DNA from: Siphlonurus alternatus
Taxonomy: Eukaryota; Arthropoda; Insecta; Ephemeroptera; Siphlonuridae
Direction of reading: 5' to 3'
Length of the DNA: 64,000 bases
Assembly: GCA_949825025.1 (NCBI GenBank)
Contig: OX463785.1
Location: 8,163,979 to 8,227,978, forward strand
The translations under genes were made by a program, and so were the position numbers. Below the pieces are notes generated by a model that worked only from the letters and a program-made list of their open reading frames with translations, made no database searches and was not told where the DNA came from. Position 1 is the first letter of the stretch, and each line of letters begins with the position of its first letter. Below, one piece after another: positions 1-14,200 of this stretch.

Positions 1-1859
1 TAAATGGAGAAAATATTAAAGATCCACAAAATATTGCACAAACTTTTGGTGATTATTTTGAAAAATGTATTAATGATTGTAAGAAAGACATTGGTCCACC
101 TGATCCTAATTTCAATATATTTAAGAACACAAAAGTAATTGAGAACTCAATGTTTTTATCCCCACTCTCTAGGCTACAGGTGTTTAAAATTATTAATAAG
201 TTAAAAAATAAGCACTCCCATGGTTTCGATAACATTTCAAATTTTGTGTTAAAATCTTGTGCTGAAGAAATAAATACTGTTCTCACAGAAATAATAAATA
301 AGTCGTTTGAATGTGGTGAGTTTCCGTCTGTACTAAGGAATGCAATAGTTAAACCGGTACATAAAAAAGGACCAAAAAATATGGTGTCAAATTTTAGGCC
401 TATAAGCCTTCTCTCGGTATTTTCTAAAATATTTGAACAGGCTTTTTTAAGTAAACTATTGGTTTTTTTGGAGAGACAGGAGATAATATCCCCATCTCAA
501 CACGGCTTCCGTAAAAAAAAATCTACAGAGACTGCAATGTTTCATTTAATAGACAGTATCATTGATAGCATTGATAATAAACAAAAAACTGCTGGAGTGT
601 TTCTAGACTTATCGAAGGCTTTCGATATGGTGGATCATAAAATTTTGTGTAATAAATTAAATATGTATGGAATTAGAGGAAATTGTTTAGACTGGATTAT
701 GTCGTTCCTAAATAATAGAACACAAAGAGTTGAAATAACATCTGCAACTAGCTCTAAGTACTATTCACAACAAACTACCCTTAAATTCGGTTTACCGCAG
801 GGGAGTTGCATTTCTCCCGTACTCTTCTTATTATATATTAATGAGCTACCCTTAATAGAAGTAGATGATACTCTTTTTGTTCAATATGCGGACGACTCAA
901 ATATGAAAATTACGGGGAACAATAATGTACAACTCTCTGAAAATATTATAAATACATTTATTAAAGTTAAAGAATATTTGAATAATATTGGACTAGTACT
1001 AAATGTTAAAAAAACTGAAATATTGCAATTTCAAAATATAAAAAATAAAAATTCAACCATAGAATCCATTTCAGTAGATATGCAAACCATTTCATTAAGT
1101 GAACAAACAAAATTCTTGGGAATATATATTGATAACAATTTGCGATGGGTTAATCATATAGATTATATTTGTAATAAATTGGCATCTGTGATTTTTGCAA
1201 TCGGTGAATTAAGACACGATATGGAACTTGATTGCTTAAAGGTTCTTTATTACGCAAATTTTTTCTCAATTATTAAATATGGTATCATATGCTGGGGGGA
1301 TTCTGTGGATTTTCATAGATTATTTACATTACAAAAAAAAGTGATTAGACTAATGTGTTTTGTTAAGAAAAGAGCATCATGTGTACCTCTGTTTAAAAAA
1401 CATGCAATTTTATCTCTCCCATGTATCTTTATTAGTGAGTGTGTATTCTATGTAAAAAAAAATATGTCGCAGTTTAGACAACATGAAGTGAATCATCAAT
1501 ATAATACAAGGAAGGTTAATAAGGTGATAACCCCAATTTGGTGTAGACTGGACATGTATAAACATGGGCCATTTCTGAAATGTTTAAGTCTCTATAATAA
1601 GCTACCAAGTGACATAAAGTGTATAGACAACCTCAATAATTTTCATTTGAGTGTTAAAAAATTGTTATTGGATAAGTGTTTCTATAGCGTCAAAAGCTAT
1701 ATGGACCATGATTTTATTTCTGCATGTTAACTTGAATAACTATTGTTAATTGTGACGTGTCCTATTAACCTCAACAAAAGTCTACTGTGATGTTTTGATT
1801 GTAGGAGAGAATGGATTAATAAAAAAATTTGAATTTGAATTTGAATTTGAATTTGAATT
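1..1859 (+). mobile_element. Jockey-like LINE, 3' portion
   Basis: Non-LTR retrotransposon running in from the left edge. It holds the 3' part of ORF2 (reverse transcriptase), a short 3' UTR of about 90 bp, an AATAAA at 1818-1823, and a tail of repeated AATTTG at about 1825-1859 instead of plain poly(A). Simple-repeat tails are common in some jockey-group elements. The 5' part (endonuclease and any ORF1) is outside the window, so full length or 5' truncation cannot be judged. It lies antisense within an intron of the oxysterol-binding protein gene. No target-site duplication can be tested without the left end. Confidence 0.85.
3..1730 (+). CDS. LINE reverse transcriptase (ORF2 C-terminal part)
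   Basis: The frame is open from base 3, so the first in-window ATG at 150 is internal and the protein is cut by the window edge (575 codons visible). It copies LINE RNA into DNA at a nicked target. The visible order is the segment before the RT fingers, then FRPISLLSVFSK, the palm motif FLDLSKAFD (600-626), GLPQGSCISPVLF, and the catalytic YADD at 885-896. A thumb and C-terminal region ends at TAA. No frameshift or stop interrupts it, so this part looks intact. The order and wording of motifs fit the jockey group; CR1-like is the alternative. Codon use is very AT-rich, unlike the GC-richer host exons nearby. Confidence 0.9.
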   Translation, partial: NGENIKDPQNIAQTFGDYFEKCINDCKKDIGPPDPNFNIFKNTKVIENSMFLSPLSRLQVFKIINKLKNKHSHGFDNISNFVLKSCAEEINTVLTEIINKSFECGEFPSVLRNAIVKPVHKKGPKNMVSNFRPISLLSVFSKIFEQAFLSKLLVFLERQEIISPSQHGFRKKKSTETAMFHLIDSIIDSIDNKQKTAGVFLDLSKAFDMVDHKILCNKLNMYGIRGNCLDWIMSFLNNRTQRVEITSATSSKYYSQQTTLKFGLPQGSCISPVLFLLYINELPLIEVDDTLFVQYADDSNMKITGNNNVQLSENIINTFIKVKEYLNNIGLVLNVKKTEILQFQNIKNKNSTIESISVDMQTISLSEQTKFLGIYIDNNLRWVNHIDYICNKLASVIFAIGELRHDMELDCLKVLYYANFFSIIKYGIICWGDSVDFHRLFTLQKKVIRLMCFVKKRASCVPLFKKHAILSLPCIFISECVFYVKKNMSQFRQHEVNHQYNTRKVNKVITPIWCRLDMYKHGPFLKCLSLYNKLPSDIKCIDNLNNFHLSVKKLLLDKCFYSVKSYMDHDFISAC

Positions 1860-2258
1860 CAGTCACCCACACAATATAATAAATTTAGTTTTCAGAGGTA
1901 CAAACAATTATTCAGTTAATTTAGAAATTTGTTGATTTTGAAGATTCAATAAAATATTATGTTCTGCAGAAGTCCTGCAGAAATAAGTGAAATAAGAAAT
2001 AATAAAAAATATTTGGAATATTATAGCCAAGGTTGGCTTCAGTGTAGCTTAAGCCACTGGATGCTAATTATGTTCAAGTATTTTAGGCCCCATAGTACCG
2101 CAAAACTTTGAATGCGCCTACCATGTAATGCTATTTTTGAAATTTCACAGTGAACTGTAGCCTAAAAAATTTACCTACGAAATGCATGGGTGTCTCATCC
2201 TGTGTAAAGAAACACTGAGAAAAGCTACACAACAGTGCTGCCATCTACTGTAACTCAC
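1860..2258. other. Intron sequence between LINE and OSBP exon 6
   Basis: AT-rich sequence belonging to the oxysterol-binding protein gene's intron. I see no exon continuing the sterol-binding domain here, so the next coding exon must lie left of the window. Confidence 0.6.
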
Positions 2259-5200
2259 CGGCATTGGTATCTTGGTAAGCTCTTTGCCGATGCAGTTCTT
2301 CATGATGCTCCACAGGTTGAGGGGGTAGTTTGGCTTGTCTGGCACACGAGTGCGCCGCTGTCTGCGTGGAGTGCCAGAATACTTGTGAACCTGCGACGAG
2401 GTCGGAGTACTGGGAGCGCTGTCGGGCATGTCGTCACTACGAGGGGCCAGCCCACCTCCCCCTCCCTGCGACAAGGAAAATACAATGTCAAGTCGAGGCA
2501 AACAATAAGAGTATATATTGCTGCAAAGAAATTTAGGAAACAGCAATATATGATAGGGTCGTCTTATTATTCAAACAATACAATGGTTCTATTTTCAAAT
2601 TGATGAAATTTTTCAAGATGGATTAAAAATTGTAAAATATGTAATCATAAATGTTATTTTTGGTTTTTACATTTTTTATACTTCAGTTTAAAGTATTAGT
2701 TGAATTAATATTTTCTTTTAAATATTCAACACAATTTACTTTACTAATACAATAGTCACTTTATTTGATTTAAAATGATATTAATAAAAAACAAAGTCTA
2801 ATATTTCTATCAGCCCAAAACATATTTCTCAAACACAAACATCAACTCACCGAGGCTGAGTTTTGTTTGTCGGTGATGACGCAGACGGTCGTCTCCCCCG
2901 CTTCATCTGCCTCGCTGCTGGAGCCCGAGCCACCGTCGTGGCCGTCGCCTGTTCCCGTGTGTCCCTCCGAGGCCTGCCAACACACGACTTACCATTACAA
3001 TACAGTCTATTTACAATATAAAACATTTGATCTGTGTTTTCATAACTACTGTAGAATTACTGTACTTAGCAACAAGATTTTTTTGTTCATAAAGATAGTA
3101 TTACATGATACAATTTTTCTAACTATTGCATGCAATTTTTCCTTACAAGAAAACTTGAACTCCATTTGTTTGTATGGAGATGAAATTTTCTTGTGAGGAA
3201 AAATTGTATGCAAAATTGTATTGTGTAACACAAGCTTTAGTCATTGGTTATTGTGAAAATAGTTATGTTGTTTTCACGTTATACCACAGAAAGGATACTG
3301 GGGTGTGTTCATAAAGGACTTCATAACTGTATCCTAGAAATTTATCTTTGGTTAAATAAACTACTTTTAAAATGGTAGTAAAACGTCTACTGTGTATCTG
3401 TGCTAAACTGGTTATAAGTAGTTAAAACAGATAAATTGCAACAGATTATAAGCAAACTAATTTGTGTGATACTTTATATAACTTATTAAGATAGTGAACA
3501 TTCTGTATACTGTAATGTTGTGGAAGTTGTAAAAAAAAATAAACACCTAGGCTTACTTCACATCACAAGAAAATTTTAAACACAGAGAGCTTGAACCATT
3601 TAGCTCTAGCTATGGAGAATTAATGAATAAATAATTTGAGAGTAAAGATTTTATTATAACCATAATAAAATATAAATACTGTATATTTAATTCTGTATTT
3701 TTAAAGCTTTAAAAAATATATACAAATTGTAAAGAAAAAAGAAAACAATATAAATGCATTGAACCAAATTTCCAATAAAACACATACAAACAAATAAAGT
3801 AAAAGTATCAAAGAAAAAAATATTAAACTATTTTCAAGTTAGTTGGTTTATTCACTTATATATCATCACAAACTGTACACTAATTGTAAGTTTAAATAGA
3901 AGGTCATTATCATAGCATGACACTGGATATGAAAGCTAGCTGTTATGTAATGAAGCCATATTTTAATTGTCATGCTGTCACCCCTCTTTGTAGATATGCC
4001 TTCAATACATAACAATTTAAAGCCATGTCAATATTTATTTAATATAAAAGACATAATATAAAATAGAATGAATGAGTCTTATCTTTAATAAAATTGAAAT
4101 TAAATTATTATATAAATTCTCTATGCCAATGAACTTGTGACCTTTCTACACAAGAAATAAGTGACCCATCTTATTCAACTTACCTGTTGTTCACAGAGCA
4201 ACATTACTCAGTCGTACAGTTACTAACATTGCACGCACATCACTGATTCAACCATACCCCATTTCCTACCATCATGCCACTTCCTCCAAGATCATTAGTA
4301 AAAACAGAGGTAACCTAATATACTTTTCAATATAATAATTTATAACAGTTTATTATGAATTTCATCAGAACTTTGATTGAATTTCTATTTAAATTTATAG
4401 AAAATATAATAGTTAGTACTTTTAAAGAAAAATATAAATTAAGTTACCTACTTTTTTAACTTATTTGTATATTTATCACTTATCAGTTACTTGAAAGACT
4501 ATCTTTCGTTCAGCTTGCACAATATTGCTGTGATGTCACAGAAATGATAATAAAACGTTAAAAAAAAAGTTTGGTGTAAGCAAAATTCACACTAATAAAA
4601 AATAGAACATTGACTTCAACTTGCTATCATTGGAATACAGTCTTAAGAATGATATCTATTAATAAGATGTATTTTTTATTGAGACCTACTTAATGATTCA
4701 AAGGTCACAAAGTACTTAAAACATCTGTTTTATGACTCACTTCTTGCACATCTTATTTACAATGTAATACATTTGAACCATGATATGGTTATGATATGTT
4801 TTACTTAGCAACAAGAAAAAAATTAAATTAAAACCACATAAAGTGAGTTTGCAATGAAAAGTATGTGACCACATTTTGACCTTGAAGAAAGCAAACTTCG
4901 TAAACAACACTGATAAATGTTTGTAATTATTTGTTTACATAAATTTGTGGTTAGTGTGTTGATTTGTGTAAAAAAAATATATATATATTATTATTAAAAA
5001 TTATTAATTTGAAATACTGAAGTAAATTATTCAATTTCAATGCAGAATTGATTGCATTTTAAGGCATTGTCATGAATTGAATTTATTGATGTATTGATTT
5101 CGGGTCTGTGGACCAAGCAGTCATTGCTCGTAAAAGGAACTGTCATGAAAAATATACTTATGAGAGAGGGCTCAGACGGGAATAGATGTAGTTATGTAAA

Positions 5201-8200
5201 TATTAACTTAATTTCCCTGTACCAATCGCTTGCTTTATAAGGTCTAACAACAAACCATTGCAGTTAAAGGTTAGCTTCTTATTTTATTTCACTGATAACA
5301 ACCTGTAGTGGATGTTTTTTAAACCTGTTTTATATCCAGAGCCTCATATATACAGTATATGAGAGCACGCAGATCAAACGGTATTAAAGAACAATGCAGG
5401 TAAAGGTTAGTTTCTTATCTCGTTTCACTGATAACGATTTGTAGTGAAAATAAAATTGTCTTTAATCCTGAATGATCCGCAGGCTCTCATCAATAGCAGT
5501 TTGAGTCAAGGGCATGCTGAACGGCATGCTGTGGCAAAATGATCCTTTTTACATGTACACAACATTCATATTAACTGAGTAGAGAAAAAGTCCTTACTGA
5601 TCCGTAATGAAGAGGGTTTTAAAAGTGCTTTGTTTACATCATATCGGCAACAATGTGTATTGAATTTGTGCAGTAAAGGTCAGTCGATGCTGCTTCTCTT
5701 ATCACTCATTCCTTGATACCAAACATCTTTTATGATGTCACCAATAAGGTGACACTTAATCATTTAGACACTTTTAAAGGCATACAGGCCTGAAATTACA
5801 AATTAGACAGGCACCAAGTGTTGTTAGAGTACAGTATTTAATCAATATTCGCATTATTTTTATTTGTGCGGTGCAACCGTGCAAAGTTGCTCTGTAAAGA
5901 CGTCACAACTCACAGCCCGCCCCGATTAACATAGAGTTGTGACGTAAGCAAGGACTAAATTTCTTACTTTGGAGCGCAACTTCGTACGCCTGCACCGCTT
6001 GTGGAGAAAAATGATGTGAATGTTGATTATATACTCTTACAACACTTGGTGACTGTCTAATTTGTAATTTGAGGCCTGCATGTCTTTAAAACCCTTTTCA
6101 CTGCATAATGCTTATATTGCTTGACAGGTAGTTATTTTATTTTAGTGATGACAAAAATGACCCTTATTTCCTTAGGACATAGAGTTCATATTACCTGAGA
6201 GGCTGAGCTGAGGGCAGAGGAAGGTCGTCTGTGTCCCAAAGGTATCTTCAGGATGAAGTTTGGCGACGCTGTCTCCTCCATCGCGTCGTAAAACTCATTC
6301 TCCTCATCTTCATCTGACGGAGACATGTTGGGATCTGTCAACAAACATTAACGGGTGATTATGTTAAAGTCAATTATGTGTTCACTATCTGATATTTCTC
6401 AAAGTATGGTATCTTAAGGCTTTTGGGATTTAAAATAATATACAGTAGAATGTATATATATTTCTCCAGGATTGGTTTGAAGGCAAATCAACTTCCTGAA
6501 CATTACTTAATAAATATAATTCTGTTCTATTTATACTTATAAGTTACTAATATATATAGTGTCAAGGCAATATTCATTGGTAACATAATTTTTTGTCTCA
6601 TAGTATTATTTTCAAACATCCAAAAAAGTTCTAGGAAATAAATATGCCTACCAATATTTGTTCTTTGAAAAACATACAGTTGTTTGCAGTTATTTAATCA
6701 CAGAGAGGGAGTTTTACTTTGGTAAAGAAAAATTTGTACTTCATTAGAATTTATTAATAAAACAGTCTGAAAATCATAGTTTCCATATTTAATTTAAGAC
6801 TTCAATTAAATTAAATTGAATTACATTGAAACCTTTCAAATTAATTTTCTGTACACATTTTAATTTAATTAATCGGGATGAAATTTATTTTTATAAGCAA
6901 ACTTAAATGGCCAGCCAAAGCATTATTCTATTGTTTCATGTTAAAGCAAATTCTATTTATCAGTGGAAAACAGTACAAAGAATTGCTAGTAAAATTTCAA
7001 TATCAAGAAATCAAGTGAGCCATCATTCATTATAAGTTTATAATACGAAAACTTAATTATTTACATTCTTAGGAACTTCGACATTATTTTTTTCCACTTT
7101 TTTTAATTTTATATATATATACATTCTTTTTTTTTTTTTTGCACAGGCCCGGGGGGGCCCGCCATGGCCGAGGCCCGGGCCGTATTTGCGGCCTAGCGGC
7201 CCTGGCCAGACCGACCCTGTGTGTGTTTTATGTGTTCTATTACAGTGTTATTTTATAATGAATATATATTTATAATACTATGTTGTATGTACACTTTTTG
7301 TGTTTAATAAAAGACTAATAATAATACGAAAATAAAACAGAATTGAATGAAGTTTCAATGCACAGAATTCAAACTATTATTATTATTTTTTTTAACAAAA
7401 CTGATACATACACTATTTTTATTTTCATTTTGTTTTACTAATCAACACCAATTGATAAATTAAGGTATAACCTGAGAATTTGTCTGTCAAGGTCAAGAGG
7501 CGTGGCTATAGTGGCAACACTGTTTGCATTGGAATGAGCTTAAATTTTTAGGAGGGGGTGGTGACAACAGTCCTTGAGAACGTTGCCACATTTCTCATCA
7601 CATATAGGAAACGATCATCGCCAGGGTTCAAAATATATGAAAACAATTCAGAAAAATAGTCTAAAAAATTAGGCTTTAGTAAAAAAAAAAAGTAAAAGAA
7701 TCTGTTGTATAGTATTTTTGCAATGCTAAATAACAAATTTAACATTGGAAGGATACAAAATTCTCATTTAAATAAATTAATTATAATTAAACCAACGGTT
7801 AAAAAATTCCGAAAAAATTCAGAGCTAATTTGACGATTGTTATGAGTCCACCAAATTAATTTGAAGAAAATCTGTTGTAGCGGATTTTTCGTCCAAATTT
7901 CTCAGGTTAAGCCTTAAAAAGTAATAATTAATTGGTCCTCCTAAAACTAGTAAAGAAAATCATTTGCGTGTGAAAAGGAGAACATTATTTTGTAATAGTG
8001 GCCATAATTAACATGAAAAGTAACATTGCAATGCAAATTGAATGAGCCCTGATCAAAGCAAACGTGAACTACCTTTCCATGTCTAGAAACTCTCGCTTGG
8101 ACATAGATGTACCTTTGATACTTGCAGCTAAAGCAATACAGTACAAGGTTTAAAGCAAAAGCAGTTTTCTAATTTTGTTGTTTCTAATTGGTCTTGAATT

Positions 8201-11200
8201 TTTTATTCCCCTTTCTTCCCAAATTAAAGAGGGACAAGAAAAAAATCTGTATGCTTTTACTTTAAAGCAAAACCATAATCTTGCTTAATTGAGTTTGTCA
8301 TCTGTATTTCCTTAACACACAAGAGTGGGGCACATATGACTAATAACCTGTTAATTGCCCCAAAATTCAAAGAAACAGTATCAACTGGTATTTAATCTGG
8401 ATAAATAAATAATAAAAATAAATAAATAAATTGACAACTACTCACTTCGTGGTGACGCTCCGGTGGTCTGACTGTCTGTGCTCTCAGTTCCGCCTGTGCT
8501 GGCCGGCCTATTTGTCTGATGTTCCTTGGCCGCCTGCTCCAGACTCGAGTGTTGACGGGCCAGTGTCTCCACCATCTCCTCCAGCCGTTGTCGCTGTTCC
8601 CGCTCGTGCTGCAGTAGCCGCTGCCAGCGCCGGCCCTGCGCCTGGGCTACGTCCAGGTACTCCGAGCACGTGTTGATCATCGCGTTGGACGCTATGCGAA
8701 ACAGAGTAGCTTTCTCTCCGATGGCCTTCAATTTTGAACTGGCCGCGTCTGAGCCTTCTGACGTCTCCAGCTCTGACAAAGCTCGCTGTAACGCGGCTCC
8801 GTGCTTAGCCATCAAGTCGCTACATGTCTGCATGTCTTCTAAACGACCTGTTAATTGTTTTAACACTCCTTGAAGTTCTTCTTTTTCTGATACGGCATTG
8901 TTGCTTTCAAACTCTTCCTCATCCTCTGTAAAATAAGAAAAGAAAAGAGATTTTTAATTTTTAATACAGTACTGAAGTCATTGTGTTAGCATCTATATTA
9001 CTGATCTCAATTTTGTAAGTTATCAGAAAATGGATTGAGATCGCCAATACATCCTACAATTTTGTAATATTTTGAATGTTTGACTATGTTTGTATTACTA
9101 TTTTTTTTCTTTTGTTTTTTTACAGCTATTTCCAATTAATTAAATGTCTAGTATGTAGTCACAATGTATCAACTGATATTTAATGTGAAATAAATAAATA
9201 AAAATAATAAAAATAAGGTTGAGAACGGTAATACAGACACTACCACAACAATGATACTTATATAATAAATTATGATATATTCCTTTTTTGCATTGGTATA
9301 GAACAACTAAGAAAATAAAATTTTCTTTTATAATTTGAGATCTGTTAAGACACAATTAATGCTTTTAAGAATGGTTAGCTTGTTTAAGTAAAATTTTAGA
9401 GAAGTTACATACTTTCAAATAACAAAAGAACAGTAAAAAAAAACACGCAAATAAAGTAAATTTTTATGATCTGACGTTTTTTACACTTGCATATCACAGT
9501 AAGAGCTAAGATAAAAAAATATGCCACAATAAGAACTTACTTGTTACCCTTGTTGGTGTCATTGTTATAATATTTTAGAGGGCAGACTAGCAGTAAATTA
9601 TGTCCAAACAATGAATATTATCAGACTGGGAGGCTCGTCAATACACATCTTTATCTCTAGATAAGGCTAGTGTAAACATGCCTTCCGCACATTGATGTCC
9701 TCTCAAGTAGCTGTCTAGAAGCTAGGAAACACATCCTCTCACTCCTGAACATACTCAAAATTTATAGCTTTTTATTTGAATTAATGGACTGGAATTTTAA
9801 ATTTGCTGAATGATTAATTCCTTTCTATTTATTTTCTCTCCAGATCATCTTTAAAATTCATCCATTCTTGTTCTATTGTTATTCCTTTGTTTTCCTGCTT
9901 TAAAGGTCATTACTACCATTGCTATTTCTATACCCTGACAAGCTCTCTATTCTTTGTTGGAGGAAAATAAGACCCTAGAGAGATATTTGAAAGGTTTAGT
10001 TTTACTTGGATGATTTTTCACTTAATTATGAAAATATTTTGTTGGGGGTAATGTGGTATGGTCGTCATGGCTTTTGCCTTGGCCTGCATGCATGGAGACC
10101 AGCATTCATAGAAAGCTCTACCCTGATACTGACCTGACAAACTCTTTACTCTAATACCACCCCGAGTCCTTTGCCTTAGCCAACTGGTGATGAAGCGTTA
10201 CCCTGACACTTTTTTGCCTGTTTTTGACCCGACTTATTGCCTTAACGTTTTTAATTTAACCCAGCTACCTTTATGACCTTTATGTGAAGCTCTACTCTGA
10301 TAATGACGTGACCTTTTGCCATGGCTCTGATGACTTTTGCCTTTGCCGACTTTACATTTGACCCAGCTACCTTTAAGTGAAGCTTTACTCTGATTTTAAC
10401 CTAACAAGCTCCCTACCCCGATACAGGCCCGACTCCATAGCCCTGATGAACTTTGCCTTGGGACTTTACATTTATTTTGACAAAGCCACCTTTAAGTGAA
10501 GCCTGTGAAGCTTTATCCTGATACCCTGATATTGACCTGACAAGCTCCCTACCCTGGTACTGACCTGACTCCATAGCCCTGATGGCTTTTGCCTTGGCCA
10601 GCTCCAGCATGGTGACCCAGCGCTGTCGCTCCACCTCATTGGCCGCTTTGATGTGGAAAGTCTGCGTTCCTCCGTTGGAGATGACGAAGGTGCAAGAGTC
10701 CTCCGTGTGGATGATGGCGCCGTGCAGCGAGATGGTCCCACGACATGTGTGTACCATCTCAGCCTGGTTCCTGCACACCAACACAGTTAACAAGGGCAAG
10801 GGAAGGTCATGAGAGGTCAAGAAGGAGGAAAACGTCTGATACTGGCTTGAGATTGTGTAAATAATATATATTTTTTTTCCCATATAAAAATTATGTTATC
10901 TTTTAGTGTAAAAATTAAATTATTATTGTTCTTGCTACTTCAATAAAAACATTAAAGGGTGAATCTTAGGCACTCGAGATCTTGAGATATATGTAATATA
11001 AATATGTATTATAAATTTATATAAAAAAAATTAAGTTGATATACTGTACTCTATCCAATTAAAACAGTTTTAAAAAAACATTCTATGACTCTAACAGCAC
11101 CTAAGATTCATCTTTAAGGTCTGTCGCTATGTAGCCGGCCACCAGAGGCGTGACGTCTGCCTTTTAAAAAATAATTATTGGATGAATTTTATTCGGCATC

Positions 11201-14200
11201 TTCTGCAGAACGATAAATTATATTCCATTTTTGATGATACAATGTTATTCATACCAATTTAACATTTAAATTACGAAGAGGGGGAAAAAAAACAAAACAT
11301 ATTAACATTTTATACATTAACACTGCAATGTGATAAGTTGAGAAAGTCACAAACTGACCCAATTCCAACAAAGCAGTCAACAATTAGATTGACAATTAAT
11401 GACAGGTGACAAACAAATCCCAAGCCAATATGGAGAACAGTTTTAATGTCAAAAACGGGTTTAAAAATCGTCACTTTTCTCGTGATTTTCACACTGCATG
11501 CAAATTAGTCGTGTATGAAAATACGTAATGAATGATTGGCGAAATGTGTCAAAAATCAAAACTCGTGAATGGGTTCAGAAGCTGCTGTTGTGAAATTCAG
11601 TGATTTGAAACTTTTAGTGTCAAATATATTTTATAATATATGTGGGAAAAATATACAAAAAAGATAAAAATAAATTAATAGAGCACGATAAGTTTTAATT
11701 ACCAGTAATTTCCGATTTTTTTCCTATTTGTAGTATTATAAAAAAATGGGAGTAGTTTTTTACGACCAGGCTTCTTTTTGGCATCACATTTTTATTTTTT
11801 TTATTTTTATTGTATTTTAAGAGTGACACCAACTGTAATCGTTTTCAGTTTTAAACAGGTGTCCTTACTTTATAAAAAATCATAATTTTACATGATTTAA
11901 TTAATATGTATAATTATACTATGATAAAAAACATTAATAATCTGAGGTCGACACTCTATTTTTGCAAATAATTGAAGATCTTTGCATCACGACAGTAACT
12001 TATCTTTTATGCACACACTTCATTGAATTAAATATTGACAGAGAATGTACAGTTCTCCCAAATAAATTTCAATGATAACAAAGTCCATGTCACAACTACG
12101 AAACAGGATAACTGACATTTGATAATCGTTGTTTAATATTTTATGTATTTGTTACTAAAATGACTTTTGACAGGAAATAAACTATCTGCTCTCTGTTGTG
12201 TTTTGTCTTATTCTAACTGTGAAAAAAATTAATAAATAAAGAATAAAGATAAACAAAAATAGGAAATACAATAACAAACTTCTTAACTGTGCTGCATATA
12301 ATTTTGATACCAAGTTAACCCTCTCTCTCTCTATTCTATACACATTGGTAGCTTCTATAATCTGTCACTAAATAAGATTTGTCAACCTAGCTGGCAAGGA
12401 AATAAAATTGAATTTTATTTTTTAAATATTCTTTTGTAGTTTACATCAATTTAGAAAATTCACATTGATTTATTTTTTATCACGAACAAGTCTTAGAAAT
12501 AATAAAAAATCAATACAAATGCCTGTATTGACAATAAGTACTGGGTATTACTATATTTACATCAGACTCATGTTTAACCTTGATCTAAATCTAGGGATAT
12601 TTCAAAACAAAATGTTTTTATTGTTTTATAAATAAAATAACAATTTCCTGTATTGCACAATTGTGTTGTTGTTTTTTATACAAAATTGTACAATTAAAAA
12701 AAATCCTTTTTGATATTTATATAAATAATAGAAAAACATATTTAATCAACAGTATATTGTTGTATTTAACTTAAGACATAAAATAAAACTGAGACAGTTT
12801 CAAATTTGTACTTTTTTTATTTAATAATAAATCATAATAAATCTATAATTTATTAATCTAGGTACATGCATATAATTATATTTATAGTAATGGATAGCAG
12901 ACAATATCATATTTCTAGTAATTTTTCATTCATTAAACCATTGGGGAAGTTTCCTATTACTATAATAGTAATTTTTTCTAATTAAAGAATTTAGTAATTT
13001 ATAATTTAAACACATTCCTATAAAATTGCATGCACTATATGCACAAATGCACTAAATCATTCTCTAAACTGGAAATATAATCTCCAATTGAAAAAAAAAA
13101 AAAAAAAAATTGACCTGCAACATTCTTTTACACTTTTTAATTACTGTATATTTGTTCCTTGCGATGTTTTATATTTTTAATTCTAAGGAATAGAATTTTA
13201 GTTGTTGTTTTTTTTAAATAAATTAAAGTCGAAGTCTTACAAAACAATGTTTATTTAATTAATTATATGAAGAGAGTTCAGTTTATTTAAGTTTTTTTTT
13301 TAAATACTTTTTTTTGTTAAATTTCTATTTAATTAAGCACTTAAAATTGTTTGTGACTATAACTTCGTTTCAAATTAAATTCTACCATCACCATTATTAT
13401 ACTGTATAGCAAACCACAAGACAAAAAGCCAAAATTAGCAAGACAAAATAAAAAAAAAAAAAAAAAAACATGCCATGCAAAATTAAATAATAAAACGACA
13501 TAGGATAGGAGAACATAAGAAAGAACATTCAGAAAAACGAGGGTAAAATGAATCGGGAGTAGAGATATGGATTTTTAAGAACAGGGGACACTTTCACTGA
13601 CGTCTAATGAATTAATTGTACATCTAGTCAGATTTTTGTGACTGAAAATAAATTGGAGGTAATTTGACATAAATTTGACAAGCCTAATCGAGATGACTTT
13701 CACAGCTTACATTTTTTATGACGTTTGATTTTTTTTTTTTTTTTTTTTTTTTTCACTCTCTCTATAAAATAGGTTACGTTATTTCTGACAAAATGTGTAA
13801 AATGACATACGTGTCACCTGTCAACTAAATAAGAGCCCAGATAGCATCTTTTGCATCCTATAGGACTGATAATCTGTGAAAAAATTGGGGGCGAAAAGGC
13901 TGGGTTATTGACTGCTGATGACGTATAAAACGACATAAACGTTATTAAATCATCAATTAAAACGGCATAGTTGTATTTTATTAATTTCACCAAATATATG
14001 TTTAAATAAATAAATAAAAAAATAAATAAATAAATAAATAAATAAATAAAAATAAAAATACAACTATAACGTTTTAATTGCGTCATAATTAATTAATAAC
14101 GTTTATGATCAATATCCAACCCATTAGACGCTATTCACACTGTCATAATTATTTTTATACGGACTGTCAGTTATATATTATATTATACCTATGACGTCAC

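Larger units (their letters stand above)
2974..6194. other. OSBP intron with hairpin, degenerate repeats and a TTAA MITE
   Basis: No gene is seen. A fold-back of about 65-bp arms lies at 3098-3233. A motif resembling AAAGGTTAGCTTCTTAT recurs at about 5266, 5401 and, more weakly, 5675, roughly 135 bp and twice that apart, suggesting an old tandem repeat. A TTAA-flanked fold-back lies at 5774-6089. Confidence 0.5.
6335..8445. other. OSBP intron with retroelement end and TTAA MITE
   Basis: No gene is seen. It contains a GC-rich poly(A)-tailed fragment near 7125-7225 and a TTAA-flanked element at 7460-7917. Confidence 0.5.

Noticed and set aside
53..286. Minus-strand frame opposite the LINE
   Set aside because: Antisense to the reverse transcriptase frame; no independent support.
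2235..2603. Plus-strand 122-codon frame over OSBP exon 6
   Set aside because: Shadow of the minus-strand exon, which has splice sites and a clear family match.
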